A stretch of DNA of 64,000 nt from Amphibacillus cookii (GCF_016908375.1 NZ_JAFBDS010000001.1:467142-531141); one strand, 5' to 3'. Counted from the stretch's first letter, positions 35,777 through 45,776 are shown. Notes: generated from the sequence alone by a model not told the origin. Made by a program: numbers and translations.

Positions 35777-36907
35777 ATGGGGAGTATATTGTTAGACCTG
35801 CTTGCTAACTCGGGTTTTGCAGGCTTAACCTATAAACATATAATTATGATTGTTATTGCATGTGTATTCTTATATTTGGCTATTAATAAAGGCTATGAAC
35901 CTTATTTACTCATTCCAATTGCGTTTGGTATGCTTCTAGTTAACTTACCTTTTACAAATTTAATGATGGAGGCGAATGGGAGAGACACGGGAGGATTATT
36001 ATACTATTTATATCAAGGAACGGACTTAGGTATTTATCCTCCTCTAATCTTTCTATGTTTGGGTGCAGGTACAGATTTTGGCCCAGTAATCGCTAATCCA
36101 AAAACACTGATATTAGGTGGGGCTGCACAAATTGGTATCTTTGGTGCGTTTTTTGGCGCTTTACTTCTTAATATGTCGGGAAGTGAAGCAGCATCAATCG
36201 GTATAATTGGAGGTGCGGATGGTCCAACAGCGATTTTTCTATCAAGTCAACTTGCTCCACACCTGCTTTCTACAATTGCTTTAGCAGCATACTCATACAT
36301 GGCGTTGGTTCCAGTTATACAGCCACCTATTATCCGTTTATTAACGACAGAAAAGGAACGAAAAATCAAGATGGAACAGTTGCGCCCTGTTTCTAAAAAA
36401 GAAAAAATAATTTTTCCTATTGTAACGACGATGTTAGTACTCTTAATTCTTCCTTCATCAGCACCTCTTGTTGGCATGCTGATGCTAGGGAACTTAATTA
36501 AAGAGAGTGGAAGGGTTCCGAAATTAACAGAAACTTTACAAGGGGCTTTAATGTATATTATTACGATCTTGTTAGGGGTCACAGTTGGAGCAAAAGCTGA
36601 GGCTGATCTTTTTTTAACCATTGAAACGTTAAAAATTGTTGCTTTGGGCTTAGTTGCGTTCGCAACTGGAACAGCCGGAGGTGTGTTGTTCGGTAAACTT
36701 ATGTGCAAGTTAACAAAAGGTAAAATCAATCCAATGATTGGTGCTGCAGGGGTTTCTGCTGTACCAATGGCGGCTCGTGTGGTGCAAAAAGAAGGAGCAA
36801 GAGCAAATCCTTCAAACTTTCTACTTATGCATGCAATGGGTCCTAATGTAGCAGGGGTAATTGGCTCAGCTGTAGCAGCAGGAATATTTTTTCAGTTTTT
36901 CCTTTAG
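35777..36907 (+). CDS. oadB: Oxaloacetate decarboxylase beta subunit, sodium-pump membrane subunit
   Basis: The 376-residue membrane protein has about nine to eleven helices. It decarboxylates carboxybiotin and couples this to sodium export. Conserved motifs are FLCLGAGTDFGPVIANPKTL, GGADGPTAIFLSSQLAP, GMLMLGNLIKESGRVP and NPMIGAAGVSAVPMAARVVQ. The cytoplasmic loop KERKIKMEQLRPVSKKEKI is typical. It is the last gene of the citrate operon, converting citrate breakdown into an ion gradient. No clear terminator follows. Confidence 0.95.
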   Translation: MGSILLDLLANSGFAGLTYKHIIMIVIACVFLYLAINKGYEPYLLIPIAFGMLLVNLPFTNLMMEANGRDTGGLLYYLYQGTDLGIYPPLIFLCLGAGTDFGPVIANPKTLILGGAAQIGIFGAFFGALLLNMSGSEAASIGIIGGADGPTAIFLSSQLAPHLLSTIALAAYSYMALVPVIQPPIIRLLTTEKERKIKMEQLRPVSKKEKIIFPIVTTMLVLLILPSSAPLVGMLMLGNLIKESGRVPKLTETLQGALMYIITILLGVTVGAKAEADLFLTIETLKIVALGLVAFATGTAGGVLFGKLMCKLTKGKINPMIGAAGVSAVPMAARVVQKEGARANPSNFLLMHAMGPNVAGVIGSAVAAGIFFQFFL

Positions 36908-36965
36908 CGTATTATAGAAGGAGTAAGTCATGTTTTCTTGTTAAATATAGTTATTAAATATCGCG

Positions 36966-37110
36966 TTTTATCAAAGATAACCGTATGTAAACCGCCAGGT
37001 CAAAGGTAAATCATTTAGGTAGGCGCAAACGGACGCGAATGTCTTGATTCACTCAACGAAACTTCAATCAGCGGGAAAGGACAAAAATCCCACTGATTGA
37101 AGTTTCGTGG
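36966..37110 (+). repeat. R1 intergenic repeat, copy 7 (subtype 2)
   Basis: The left arm TTTTATCAAAGATAACCGTA is followed by CATTTAGGTAGGCGCAAACGG and the right hairpin, AACGAAACTTCAATCAG pairing with CTGATTGAAGTTTCGT. Confidence 0.85.
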
Positions 37111-37284
37111 TTCTTTGTCAAATGATGTTGGTGAGAATTTTTGCCGGCAATTTTATAGATGAATTTCACAAATATTCAAGTCGGATTATGCTGCTTGAAT
37201 GTTTGTTTGGTTAGGTGCATTTTGGACTGATTTCGATTCAATAGATCTTAACTTAATTTGAATGTCTATCTACACGTGAATTCA

Positions 37285-37385
37285 TACGGGTTCGGTCAGG
37301 AAGTGATGAGACTCCGGCAGGAATAGCACGAGCTGAAGCCGTGCCTGCGGAAAGCGAATCACTGGATGACCGAACCCATTTCTAT
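37285..37385 (-). repeat. R2 palindromic repeat, short copy in reverse orientation
   Basis: GGTTCGGTCA and TGACCGAACC are the outer inverted arms. The core GACTCCGGCAGGAATAGCAC and GCTGAAGCCGTGCC is the reverse complement of the R2 core with the central hairpin deleted. The rest of 37111-37638 has no recognisable gene. Confidence 0.75.
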
Positions 37386-37638
37386 TTTTAGAGAAATAGA
37401 AAAGACGTTAGCGAAAGTCTACCCCCATTTCACAAACGCATGAAATGGAGAATTCCCTTCACCAACGTCAAATAGTATACAACCAGTTTCGTTTTGTTAA
37501 CGTATTATCCTAACTTTTTAGTTCATACTATTTAGTAATAAACTATTATTTTACTATTAACGGCTACCAAATAATTATATATAATAAGAAGTAGTATAAG
37601 TGAAAATGGTGACTTATTACAATTGGAGGGATATACAA

Positions 37639-38046
37639 ATGAAACGTGTTATGGTCATAGTGTCAGTGCTCCTTTTCTTGTGTGTTCAAGCCTATCTAAA
37701 TGAAGTAACCGCTAAGACGTTAAACGTAGATGCTATTCCATTAGAAGAAATCCTTTATGAGCCCCTTGTTCAAGCAACTACATCACATTATGGAGAAGAG
37801 GTCGTTGTGAACTTACCTAAATCATCAATTAATGATTATCAGGTTACTTCATTATCTGAGATGTTAGTCGATCGTGAAAAAATATTTGTATCATTTAACA
37901 TAACCCCAATTGATGAACACTCTGGTGAGGCTCTAGGGAGAGACGTGATTACCTTTGCTATTGACCCTGCAAAAATGGATGATCACATCTTACATGGTCG
38001 AGAAAAGATGTATCGTTTGATAAGCTATAATCACGAAGCACTTTAA
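37639..38046 (+). CDS. Small secreted protein, function unknown
   Basis: The 135-residue protein has a signal peptide (MKRVMVIVSVLLFLCVQAYL, cleavage probably near VTA-KT). It begins its mature part with AIPLEEILYEPLVQATTSHYGE, resembling the short secreted DUF3888-type proteins of Bacillus, though I am unsure. I chose ATG at 37639 because GGAGGG lies 8 bases upstream. It is isolated between repeat-rich intergenic regions, with a weak hairpin (TGTTCC...GGAACA) behind. Confidence 0.72.
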   Translation: MKRVMVIVSVLLFLCVQAYLNEVTAKTLNVDAIPLEEILYEPLVQATTSHYGEEVVVNLPKSSINDYQVTSLSEMLVDREKIFVSFNITPIDEHSGEALGRDVITFAIDPAKMDDHILHGREKMYRLISYNHEAL

Positions 38047-38107
38047 GCTCAATCGATTGCCATGTTATTTTTGCCTGTTCCATTAATATATGGAACAGGT
38101 TATTCTA

Positions 38108-38272
38108 TTTTATCGCAGCTAACCGTCCGTAAAACGTTCACCTCAAAATAGAAAGTAGCGCAAATCGATTGAGGTGGGTGATAACGGACGCGAATGTCCG
38201 GATTTACTCAACGAACCTGCGATCAGTGGGCGAAGAACGAAAACGCCAACTAGGTGAAGTTTCGTTTTATAA
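38108..38272 (+). repeat. R1 intergenic repeat, copy 8 (subtype 1)
   Basis: The left arm is TTTTATCGCAGCTAACCGTC. GTTCACCTCAA pairs with TTGAGGTGGGT, and GTCCGT with ACGGAC. The right hairpin begins CAACGAACCTGCGATCAG and the copy ends GAAGTTTCGTTTTATA. No gene lies in 38047-38433. Confidence 0.88.
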
Positions 38273-38396
38273 GTTCACTAAAAAAGATACACTAAGATAA
38301 GCATGTAAATTAAATCTCTAAGTATGGCCTATATTTTATTGGGTATGCAGACGCGAATATATCTTTTATTATTATATAAATAAGGATATTTTAAAA

Positions 38397-38410
38397 TGTA
38401 AGCGCTATAT
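38397..38410. promoter_or_regulatory. Candidate catabolite (cre) site before the GH95 gene
   Basis: TGTAAGCGCTATAT matches the CcpA site pattern TGxAAxCGxTxxCA except at the last bases. It lies 24 bases before the gene start. Confidence 0.45.
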
Positions 38411-38433
38411 AAATGTGGGGGAAGGGTGAAACA

Positions 38434-40728
38434 ATGACTTCTAATTCTGAAAAGGTTATGTGGTACAAGCAGCCTGCTAAAGAGTGGAATGAAGCATTAC
38501 CTATAGGTAATGGCAGTTTAGGTGGGATGGTCTTTGGCAAGGTTAATCAGGAAAGAATTCAATTAAATCAAGACTCAGTGTGGTACGGTGGACCAAGAGA
38601 TCGAAATAATCCGGATGCTTTTAAGTATTTACCAGAAATTCGACGTTTGCTGAAAGAAGGTAAAGTTCCAGAAGCTGAAGATTTAGCAAAACTTAGCTTG
38701 TCAGGTGTACCTGAATCTCAACGTCACTACCAGACGTTAGGCGATTTATTGATTGATTTTGATCAGACGACTTATGAAAACTATCAAAGAAAACTAGATT
38801 TAAATACGGGTCTGGTAGAAGTTGATTTTCTAAGTGATGAGATTGATTACCAAAGAGAGTATTTTTGTAGTTATCCTGATCAAGTAATGGTAGTGAGGCT
38901 GACGGCCTCCCAAAATAAAGCAATGACTTTTACTTGCACATTGGATCGAGGTGGGACGAGGTATTTAGATCGGCTTGACGCTAGAAGTGACGATCAACTG
39001 GTGATGGCGGGAAAAACGGGTGGAGAAGAAGGGGTTCGTTTTCACAGTGAGTTAAAAGTGATTCAAGAGGGAGGACGTATTAAAGCGATTGGTAATCGTC
39101 TCTGTGTTAAAGGGGCTGATGTGGTTACACTTATTCTAACGGCAACTACTTCCTTTTATCATAAAGATCCAGAACAACACTGTCGTGATACTATTGATCA
39201 ATTGACTCAAAAACCTTATCATATTTTGAAAAATAATCATCTCAATGATTACTGTTCTTTATTTGATCGCGTTACAGTTAAACTTGAAAATAACGGTGCG
39301 AAAAGGCAATTACCTGTTGATCAAAGATTAAAGCGTATAAAAGCTGGTGAAGAAGATTTGGGTTTATTTGAATTGTATTTTAATTATGGTCGCTACTTAA
39401 TGATTTCCTCGAGTCGTCCAGGGACATTACCAGCTAATTTACAAGGGATTTGGAATGATCAAATGACACCAGCGTGGGATAGTAAGTTTACGATTAACAT
39501 TAATACGGAAATGAATTACTGGCCAGCGGAACTATGTAATTTACCTGAGTGCCATCTTCCTTTATTTGATCATATTAAACGTTTACGTCAAAATGGAAAG
39601 ATAACCGCCAAAAAAATGTATGGTTGTAGAGGATTTGTTGCTCATCATAATACAGATATTTGGGCTGATACGGCTCCACAAGATATACATCTACCGGCAA
39701 GTTATTGGCCGATGGGTGCGGCTTGGTTATGTCTCCATCTTTGGGAGCATTATCAGTTTAATCAAGATCACTCTTTTTTAGCAGAAGTATACGATACGTT
39801 AAGAGAGGCAGCACAGTTTTTTGTAGATTTTCTTGTGGAAAATCAAACCGGCGCATTAGTCACGACACCATCTGTTTCACCAGAAAATATGTATATTTTA
39901 CCTGATGGTATAAAAGGCCATCTCTGTGAGGGGCCAGCAATGGATAGTCAGATTATTTACGCTTTGTTTAGTGTCTGTATCCAGGCAAGTGAACAACTGG
40001 ATTGTGATCTAACATTTAGAAATAGTTTACAAGAATTACGAGCTAAATTGCCACAGATTAAACTCGGGAAATATGGTCAAATTCAAGAATGGATAGAAGA
40101 TTACGAGGAAGTTGACCCTGGACATCGACACATCTCACATCTGTTTGCGCTTTATCCTGGTCAACAAATTTCAACGGCGTTAACACCACAATGGGCAAAG
40201 GCGGCTAAAACGACGTTAGTGAGACGCTTAAAACATGGAGGAGGTCACACAGGGTGGAGTCGTGCTTGGATAATAAATATGTGGGCGCGATTAGCTGAAG
40301 GAGAAAAAGCCTATCAAAATATTATTGAGTTATTGAAATCATCTACCTTACCTAATTTATTTGATAATCATCCGCCTTTTCAAATTGATGGGAATTTTGG
40401 TGGTATTGCAGGAATGGTTGAAATGTTAGTGCAAAGCCATCAAGGGCTGATTAAAATCCTCCCAGCACTACCAAAAGCATGGGCGCGTGGCTATGTGAAA
40501 GGTTTACGGGCAAGAGGTGGTTATCAAATAGAAATGAAATGGGATAATCATAAGTTGTCATGGCTAAAATTGAAGCCTTCTGTTGATGGTGTTTGTCATT
40601 TGGGGCTTCCGCTTGGCACAAATCCATATATAGAAAATCAACCCGCTTTACTTAAGAGAATATCAGATAACCACTATGAAATTGCAGTTGAGAAAGAAAA
40701 GATTTACCATTTTGTGGTCTCTGAATAG
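38434..40728 (+). CDS. Glycoside hydrolase family 95 (alpha-L-fucosidase type)
   Basis: The roughly 764-residue protein has the GH95 layout: N-terminal beta domain ([33 protein letters not shown]), then an (alpha/alpha)6 barrel. [13 protein letters not shown] (near 354) holds the two catalytic-site asparagines. QIQEW (near 550) holds the general acid glutamate, and FQIDGNFGG (near 650) the aspartate. It lacks a signal peptide, so it acts on imported oligosaccharides. GH95 also includes L-galactosidases. The start at 38434 has AAGGGTG upstream. No sugar transporter is adjacent. Confidence 0.92.
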   Translation: MTSNSEKVMWYKQPAKEWNEALPIGNGSLGGMVFGKVNQERIQLNQDSVWYGGPRDRNNPDAFKYLPEIRRLLKEGKVPEAEDLAKLSLSGVPESQRHYQTLGDLLIDFDQTTYENYQRKLDLNTGLVEVDFLSDEIDYQREYFCSYPDQVMVVRLTASQNKAMTFTCTLDRGGTRYLDRLDARSDDQLVMAGKTGGEEGVRFHSELKVIQEGGRIKAIGNRLCVKGADVVTLILTATTSFYHKDPEQHCRDTIDQLTQKPYHILKNNHLNDYCSLFDRVTVKLENNGAKRQLPVDQRLKRIKAGEEDLGLFELYFNYGRYLMISSSRPGTLPANLQGIWNDQMTPAWDSKFTININTEMNYWPAELCNLPECHLPLFDHIKRLRQNGKITAKKMYGCRGFVAHHNTDIWADTAPQDIHLPASYWPMGAAWLCLHLWEHYQFNQDHSFLAEVYDTLREAAQFFVDFLVENQTGALVTTPSVSPENMYILPDGIKGHLCEGPAMDSQIIYALFSVCIQASEQLDCDLTFRNSLQELRAKLPQIKLGKYGQIQEWIEDYEEVDPGHRHISHLFALYPGQQISTALTPQWAKAAKTTLVRRLKHGGGHTGWSRAWIINMWARLAEGEKAYQNIIELLKSSTLPNLFDNHPPFQIDGNFGGIAGMVEMLVQSHQGLIKILPALPKAWARGYVKGLRARGGYQIEMKWDNHKLSWLKLKPSVDGVCHLGLPLGTNPYIENQPALLKRISDNHYEIAVEKEKIYHFVVSE

Positions 40729-40755
40729 TGACGAGCTAGATTGGAGCACGATTTT

Positions 40756-41004
40756 TTTATCATAGATAACCAACCGGCCGTAAAATACCCACCCAAAGTT
40801 AGGTGGGGGATAGCAGACTCACTCAACTTCCCATCATTGAAAACAGAAGATCGCAGACTAAAACCGCCACATTTTTAAAAAGGATTACAGACTAAGATCG
40901 CCACGTCCTGTGGCAACGTCTGCATAACCTACATCCTGTAGGCCCACGTCTGCATGACCTACGTCCTGTAGCCCTCCGCCGACGGATTGAAGGTTCGTTT
41001 ATAA
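40756..41004 (+). repeat. R1 intergenic repeat, copy 9 (longest, with internal tandem)
   Basis: The left arm TTTATCATAGATAACCAACC and CCCACCxAA/TTAGGTGGGG are followed by the insert shared with copies 2 and 5. This copy adds two 30-bp tandem units (40915-40944, 40945-40974; 26 of 30 identical) containing ACCTACGTCCTGTAG. It ends GATTGAAGGTTCGTTTATA. Confidence 0.85.
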
Positions 41005-41087
41005 AAGATAAATCCTTACCCTTTCCCAAACAGGCCCCCTGATAAATAATCAAGGGGCTGCTTGTAAGGTTAAGGATTAATTAATCG

Positions 41088-43121
41088 TTACGAAATGATT
41101 TTTTCTGTTACGCTATCCTGTTGCATTTTATACATTTGGTAATAGTTTCCGTCTTGTTCAACTAATTGATCATGGGTACCACGTTCAATGATATGTCCTT
41201 TTTCTAAGACCATAATTTGATCAGCATGTTGAATTGTTGAAAGACGGTGGGCGATAATGAGCATCGTTCTTCCTTTTGCTAGCACGCTCATTGCTTGTTG
41301 AATTAGTCTTTCTGTTTCTGAATCGATATTGGCGGTCGCTTCATCTAAAATTAATACAGCGGGATCGAAAGCTAACGCGCGAGCAAAAGATAAGAGTTGT
41401 CTTTGACCGGTTGAAAATGCATTGCCATTCTCAATAACGGGTTGATCATATTGTTTTGGCAGTTTTTCAATAAATTGATCCGCACCAACTGCTTTTAAGG
41501 CTGCAATGGCTTGTTCGCGGCTAATGTTTTCATCGTTCAAAGTAATATTTGAAATGATGGTTCCGCTAAAAATAAATGGATCTTGTAAAACAATCCCGAT
41601 CTGCTGCCTTAACTGTTGACGATCTAAAGTTGAAGTATCCACGCCGTCAATTTTAATCTTACCTTTTTGTGGATCATAAAAGCGGAATAAGAGATTCATA
41701 ATAGAACTTTTTCCTGAACCCGTATGACCGACAAAAGCGACTGTTTGTCCTGGGGTGGCTAGAAAACTCACATGATTTAAAATATAGTTTTCTTTCTCAT
41801 AAGCAAAACTCACGTCGTCAAACTCGACCTTTCCCTTGACCGGATCAAGATTGTGATCTCCAATTGACTCCCCTTCTGCATTTAATAATTCGAAGACGCG
41901 CTCTGCTGATGCTCTAGCCTGCTCTAACTGTGGTAACTGATTAACAATTTGACTCATCGGTTCAAATAATCGCGTTAAGTAATCAGCAAAAGCATAGAGA
42001 ACTCCAGTTGAAATAAAGCCTTCTACTGTAAGGACACCATTACCAAAGAACCAGATAAATCCGATAAAAGCAATGCTTCTTAACACCGTGACGAGATTAT
42101 AGGATGTTAAGGCAGATAAAGCAATCATTTTTTTTTGATAATGAAAATGGCGCCCATTTAATTGTTCGAACTCCGTTTGTCGACCTTTCGTTTGTCGAAA
42201 GGCTTGAATAATTGGCATCGTTTGGATCGATTCATTAATCGATCCATTAATATCACTGTTGACCGAGCGAATCAAGCGATTATAATGTCCTGCATACTTT
42301 TTGTAAAACTTCATCCATAGAAACAGAAGTGGAATCAAGATTAAACAAACAGATGCAAGGGTTGGGTTTAATAAATATAAAGCAATAAAAATCCCGATCA
42401 TATAAATAAACCCATTAATAAATGTTTCGAGCACTTTTACATATAATTCTTTAATCGCTTCTGTATCATTTGTAATGCGCGCTAAAATTTTACCAGCTGG
42501 TCGATCAACAAAATATTGCATCGGCAATGTTTCAATTTTCTTAAATACATCTTGACGCATTTGTTGAATAATTTTATTAGCATGGACTTGTAAGAGATAT
42601 GTCTTAAAGTATTGAAAAAACGCTGCAATAATAATCAGTCCTAGATAAATAGCGATAAGTCTCATAATCGGCGTGACTTCAGGTTGAAAAAATTGATAAA
42701 GATCATCAGTAGTTAATGGGTTACCTGAGATAATCTCTGATTGACCGTTTACTGTAACGGATAATTGCTGATCTTGGTTTAATTCCACCTCACTATTTAA
42801 TGGTAACTGTCCCTCAATAAAATAATAGTTCCGCTCAGATTGGATTAACGTGTAATAGGCAACCACTTGATCTTGATCCGTCACACGATCTGCTCTTTTA
42901 AAATATTTTTGTTGGTAAGAGACGGCACCATCTTGATCTGATGGTAACTGAGCCCATTCTGTTTCTATCCCAACAATATGATGATCAATAACCGTTTTAG
43001 CAATAAATGGACCAGTTAACTCAAGGGATACAGCAACAATTAAACAAATCAAAGCAAAAGAAATGATTTTTTTATTAGACAGTGCATAGTTGAATAATTG
43101 TTTTTCTGTTGAGGTTTTCAC
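41088..43121 (-). CDS. bmrD: BmrD-like heterodimeric multidrug ABC exporter subunit
   Basis: The 677-residue half-transporter has an N-terminal membrane domain and a C-terminal ATPase. Between helices 1 and 2 it has an extra extracellular segment of about 95 residues (about 45-145), the mark of YheH/BmrD. Walker A is GHTGSGKSS. The ABC signature is degenerate (FSTGQ), while the Walker B glutamate is intact (LILDEATANID). It pairs with the upstream gene, whose motifs are degenerate in the complementary way. It starts at GTG overlapping the upstream stop by 4 bases. Confidence 0.92.
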   Translation of the reverse strand: MKTSTEKQLFNYALSNKKIISFALICLIVAVSLELTGPFIAKTVIDHHIVGIETEWAQLPSDQDGAVSYQQKYFKRADRVTDQDQVVAYYTLIQSERNYYFIEGQLPLNSEVELNQDQQLSVTVNGQSEIISGNPLTTDDLYQFFQPEVTPIMRLIAIYLGLIIIAAFFQYFKTYLLQVHANKIIQQMRQDVFKKIETLPMQYFVDRPAGKILARITNDTEAIKELYVKVLETFINGFIYMIGIFIALYLLNPTLASVCLILIPLLFLWMKFYKKYAGHYNRLIRSVNSDINGSINESIQTMPIIQAFRQTKGRQTEFEQLNGRHFHYQKKMIALSALTSYNLVTVLRSIAFIGFIWFFGNGVLTVEGFISTGVLYAFADYLTRLFEPMSQIVNQLPQLEQARASAERVFELLNAEGESIGDHNLDPVKGKVEFDDVSFAYEKENYILNHVSFLATPGQTVAFVGHTGSGKSSIMNLLFRFYDPQKGKIKIDGVDTSTLDRQQLRQQIGIVLQDPFIFSGTIISNITLNDENISREQAIAALKAVGADQFIEKLPKQYDQPVIENGNAFSTGQRQLLSFARALAFDPAVLILDEATANIDSETERLIQQAMSVLAKGRTMLIIAHRLSTIQHADQIMVLEKGHIIERGTHDQLVEQDGNYYQMYKMQQDSVTEKIIS

Positions 43122-44863
43122 GCTCTCACCTTCCTCTCCATTTGTTGTATGTCAAATTGTTCTTTATACCATCCACCTTTTTCAATTAACTGCTGATGCG
43201 TCCCGTGTTCGATGATACGGCCTTTATCGATAACGATAATTTGATCAGCGTGTTTAACCGCAGACAATCGATGTGCCGCAATTAAAGTCGTTTTTCCAGC
43301 TCGTTCTTGTTTTAGATGATTAATGATGGTCGTTTCTGTTTTTCCATCTACTGCTGATAAAGAATCATCCAAAATAATGATTTCAGGGTCCATTAATAGG
43401 GCGCGAGCTAAAGAAATTCTTTGTTTCTGCCCACCTGAAAGTGTGACACCACTTTCTCCGACTACTGTGTCTAACCCTTCAGGTAATGCATCAATATCAC
43501 TTTTTAATGACGTAGAGGCTAATACATGATTAATCTGCTCAAGTGACTTTTCACCACATCCGAAGACAAGGTTTTCTTTTACCGTTTTAGAGAATAAAAT
43601 ATGCTCCTGTGGAACATAACCGATCCAACTCCTTGTATCGTCTAGGCTGAACGCGTTAATGGGATGGCCGTTAATGGTTAATTGTCCAAATGGTGGCGGA
43701 TACTCTCTTAACAGCTGCTTAAATAGCGTCGTTTTACCTGCACCTGTTTTTCCAACGATGCCGATGGTTTGCCCGCTTTTAATCGTTAAATTAATGTGTT
43801 TCAATTGGATGTCATCACTTTCAGGGTAAGAAAAATCAACATCCTTAAAAATGATATTTTCAAGCTTTGAAATCTGAACAGGTTGATCAGGATCAACGAC
43901 ATCTGGTTTTTGCTTGAATATAGCTTCAACGCGATCCAGGGATGCATTCCCGCGTTGCATAATGTTGATTAATTCGCCGATTGCAAACATCGGCCAAATC
44001 ATCATCCCCAGATAAACATTAAAAGAAACGAGATCACCAATCGATATTTGGTGATTCATGACCATTAATGTTCCATAGCCTAAGCCAATGGTATAAGATA
44101 ACCCAACAAGTATTTTGACGGTTGGTTCAAAGTAAGCTTCCATTTGAGCAACAGCTTTGTTCTTTTGAAACACCGTTTCAGTCATCGCGGAGAAGCGTTG
44201 CTGATCACGTTGTTCTTGAACGAAGGCACGAATAACACGGACGCCTCGAATCGATTCCAGTGTGTAATTATTTAGTTCACTAAATGCATCCTGTGCATCG
44301 GTAAATCGTTGATGAATGACCTGACCATATTTGTAAACAATCACAGCCATGATTGGCATTGGAATAAGGGCTGCTATCGTCAAATTCCAATTTATTGAAA
44401 AACCCATCATTAAGACGATGAATGACATGAAAACCGTGGAATCAACAAGGGTTAGAATACCAAAACCAGAAGTCGTCATGATGGCTTTCAAATCATTTGT
44501 CGAGCGCGCCATTAAATCCCCAGTGCGATTTTTACTGTAAAATTTCGGGCTCATTTTCAAGAAATGTTCCATTAACCTTGACCGTATTTGCCGTTCAAGT
44601 AAAATAGCTCCTCCAAACAAGTTATAATCCCAAATAAACATAATCGTATAGTTCAACACCATAAGAATCACGAAAATAAAAATGATCATCATTAATTTTT
44701 CTCGTGTTAATTCATTAAATTGAATAAGATCAATCGTCATTCCCACCAACCTTGGTGGGATAAGTTCAATAAAGCTGACTGTAATTAAAGCGATAATCGC
44801 AATCGTATATCGCACCCAATGGTCTTTAAAAAACCATGCTAATTTATAAAAAATTGAAAACAC
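43118..44863 (-). CDS. bmrC: BmrC-like heterodimeric multidrug ABC exporter subunit
   Basis: The 581-residue half-transporter has six membrane helices (about 15-310) and an ATPase domain with Walker A GKTGAGKTT and the intact signature LSGGQKQR. An aspartate replaces the catalytic glutamate (IILDDSLSAVDG), which is the degenerate half of a heterodimer, as in YheI/BmrC. Together with BmrD it would export drugs. The GTG start has GAAAGGAG 9 bases upstream. A leader peptide and two attenuator hairpins precede it. Confidence 0.92.
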   Translation of the reverse strand: MFSIFYKLAWFFKDHWVRYTIAIIALITVSFIELIPPRLVGMTIDLIQFNELTREKLMMIIFIFVILMVLNYTIMFIWDYNLFGGAILLERQIRSRLMEHFLKMSPKFYSKNRTGDLMARSTNDLKAIMTTSGFGILTLVDSTVFMSFIVLMMGFSINWNLTIAALIPMPIMAVIVYKYGQVIHQRFTDAQDAFSELNNYTLESIRGVRVIRAFVQEQRDQQRFSAMTETVFQKNKAVAQMEAYFEPTVKILVGLSYTIGLGYGTLMVMNHQISIGDLVSFNVYLGMMIWPMFAIGELINIMQRGNASLDRVEAIFKQKPDVVDPDQPVQISKLENIIFKDVDFSYPESDDIQLKHINLTIKSGQTIGIVGKTGAGKTTLFKQLLREYPPPFGQLTINGHPINAFSLDDTRSWIGYVPQEHILFSKTVKENLVFGCGEKSLEQINHVLASTSLKSDIDALPEGLDTVVGESGVTLSGGQKQRISLARALLMDPEIIILDDSLSAVDGKTETTIINHLKQERAGKTTLIAAHRLSAVKHADQIIVIDKGRIIEHGTHQQLIEKGGWYKEQFDIQQMERKVRA

Positions 44864-45008
44864 GTTGTTAAACTCCTTTCAAAAACTCCCAATATTGTAA
44901 GCTAACCACTCCATAACCGATTAAATCCTCTTGCCGATTGCATACATTTCCCATTATTCATTTTTTAAAATCCTCCTCATGTTTAAATGGTTAACATTGA
45001 TCAAATAA

Positions 45009-45041
45009 AATAGCGCATATGTCTGTGACATATGCGCTATT
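45009..45041 (-). terminator. Leader terminator 2 upstream of bmrCD
   Basis: A perfect 15-bp stem, AATAGCGCATATGTC with its complement, closes on a 3-base loop and is followed on the - strand by TTATTTG. It lies about 145 bases before the bmrC start and downstream of the promoter, so it can act as an attenuator. Confidence 0.85.
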
Positions 45042-45091
45042 GAATATACCGGTAGATGCTAAAGGCATATTTATCCTAAAAAGGAACACAA

Positions 45092-45123
45092 AAAGAGGTC
45101 ACATTTATAATAGTGACCTCTTT
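45092..45123 (-). terminator. Leader terminator 1 upstream of bmrCD
   Basis: AAAGAGGTCAC pairs perfectly with GTGACCTCTTT around a 10-base loop, followed on the - strand by TTGTGTTCCTTTTT. It lies between the leader peptide and terminator 2. Confidence 0.85.
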
Positions 45124-45243
45124 AAATAGTGCTTTCACCTTAATTAAAAGAAAATATTCTGATCCATTTAGATACAAATTGAACAAATTCTTCTTAATTA
45201 AAGTCTGAAAATAAATGAAATAATTAATAGATATTTATCTATT

Positions 45244-45321
45244 TCAATCATTTATGACAAAACGAGGCCACGATATATTTTGTTTTAGTCCAAATTTGGG
45301 TTGCATAATAGTTAACAACAT
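45244..45321 (-). CDS. Leader peptide of the bmrCD-like operon (BmrB-type)
   Basis: A 25-residue reading frame begins MLLTIMQPKFGLKQN and ends SWPRFVIND. A very strong ribosome site AAAAGGAGGT lies 8 bases before this ATG; two ATGs just upstream give 26 or 27 residues. It follows a consensus promoter by about 40 bases and precedes two intrinsic terminators and the drug exporter genes. In B. subtilis, translation of BmrB controls attenuation of bmrCD in response to ribosome-targeting antibiotics. Ribosome stalling here would act likewise, by inference. Confidence 0.75.
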   Translation of the reverse strand: MLLTIMQPKFGLKQNISWPRFVIND

Positions 45322-45365
45322 CATCATGACCTCCTTTTTAAGTTTAATTTAATCAATGTTTTTTC

Positions 45366-45394
45366 ATTATATATACAAATGTATGTAACGTCAA
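45366..45394 (-). promoter_or_regulatory. bmrCD leader promoter
   Basis: On the - strand TTGACG (45394-45389) and TATAAT (45371-45366) are exactly 17 bases apart. The resulting leader before bmrC is about 495 bases. Confidence 0.88.
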
Positions 45395-45484
45395 TAAAAA
45401 ATGGAAAAATAAATAATTAAGTTGTCAATTAAGAAATAAAAATTGGTAAATATCAACCCCACAACCTTATTATACTTATAAAAA

Positions 45485-45636
45485 TTTATCACAGATAACC
45501 GTCCGTAAACACACCCCTAAAAATAGAGCGTAGAGCAAATCGATTGAGGTGGGTGATAACGTCCTGATTCACTCAACGAACCTGCAATCAGTGGAAGAAG
45601 AACGAAAATGACCGCTGATTGCAGGTTCGTTTTATA
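45485..45636 (+). repeat. R1 intergenic repeat, copy 10 (subtype 1, intact right hairpin)
   Basis: The left arm is TTTATCACAGATAACCGTCC; then CGATTGAGGTGGGTGATAACG follows. The right hairpin is close to perfect: AACGAACCTGCAATCAGTGG with CCGCTGATTGCAGGTTCGTT. It ends TTTTATA. Confidence 0.9.
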
Positions 45637-45776
45637 TTATTACAAATTATTTAATGGTAGCGGATGTATGTATATAATCAATGGGCATCGCTTGTAAATA
45701 TAAATAAGCTAATTATTTGCATATTAATAATGATTTTCTTTAAAGTAGATATAATATTTAGGGGGTGAGATGAAAA

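Noticed and set aside
36247-36729. Open frame of 160 codons antisense to oadB
   Set aside because: It is a shadow of a membrane protein gene with strong family motifs on the other strand.
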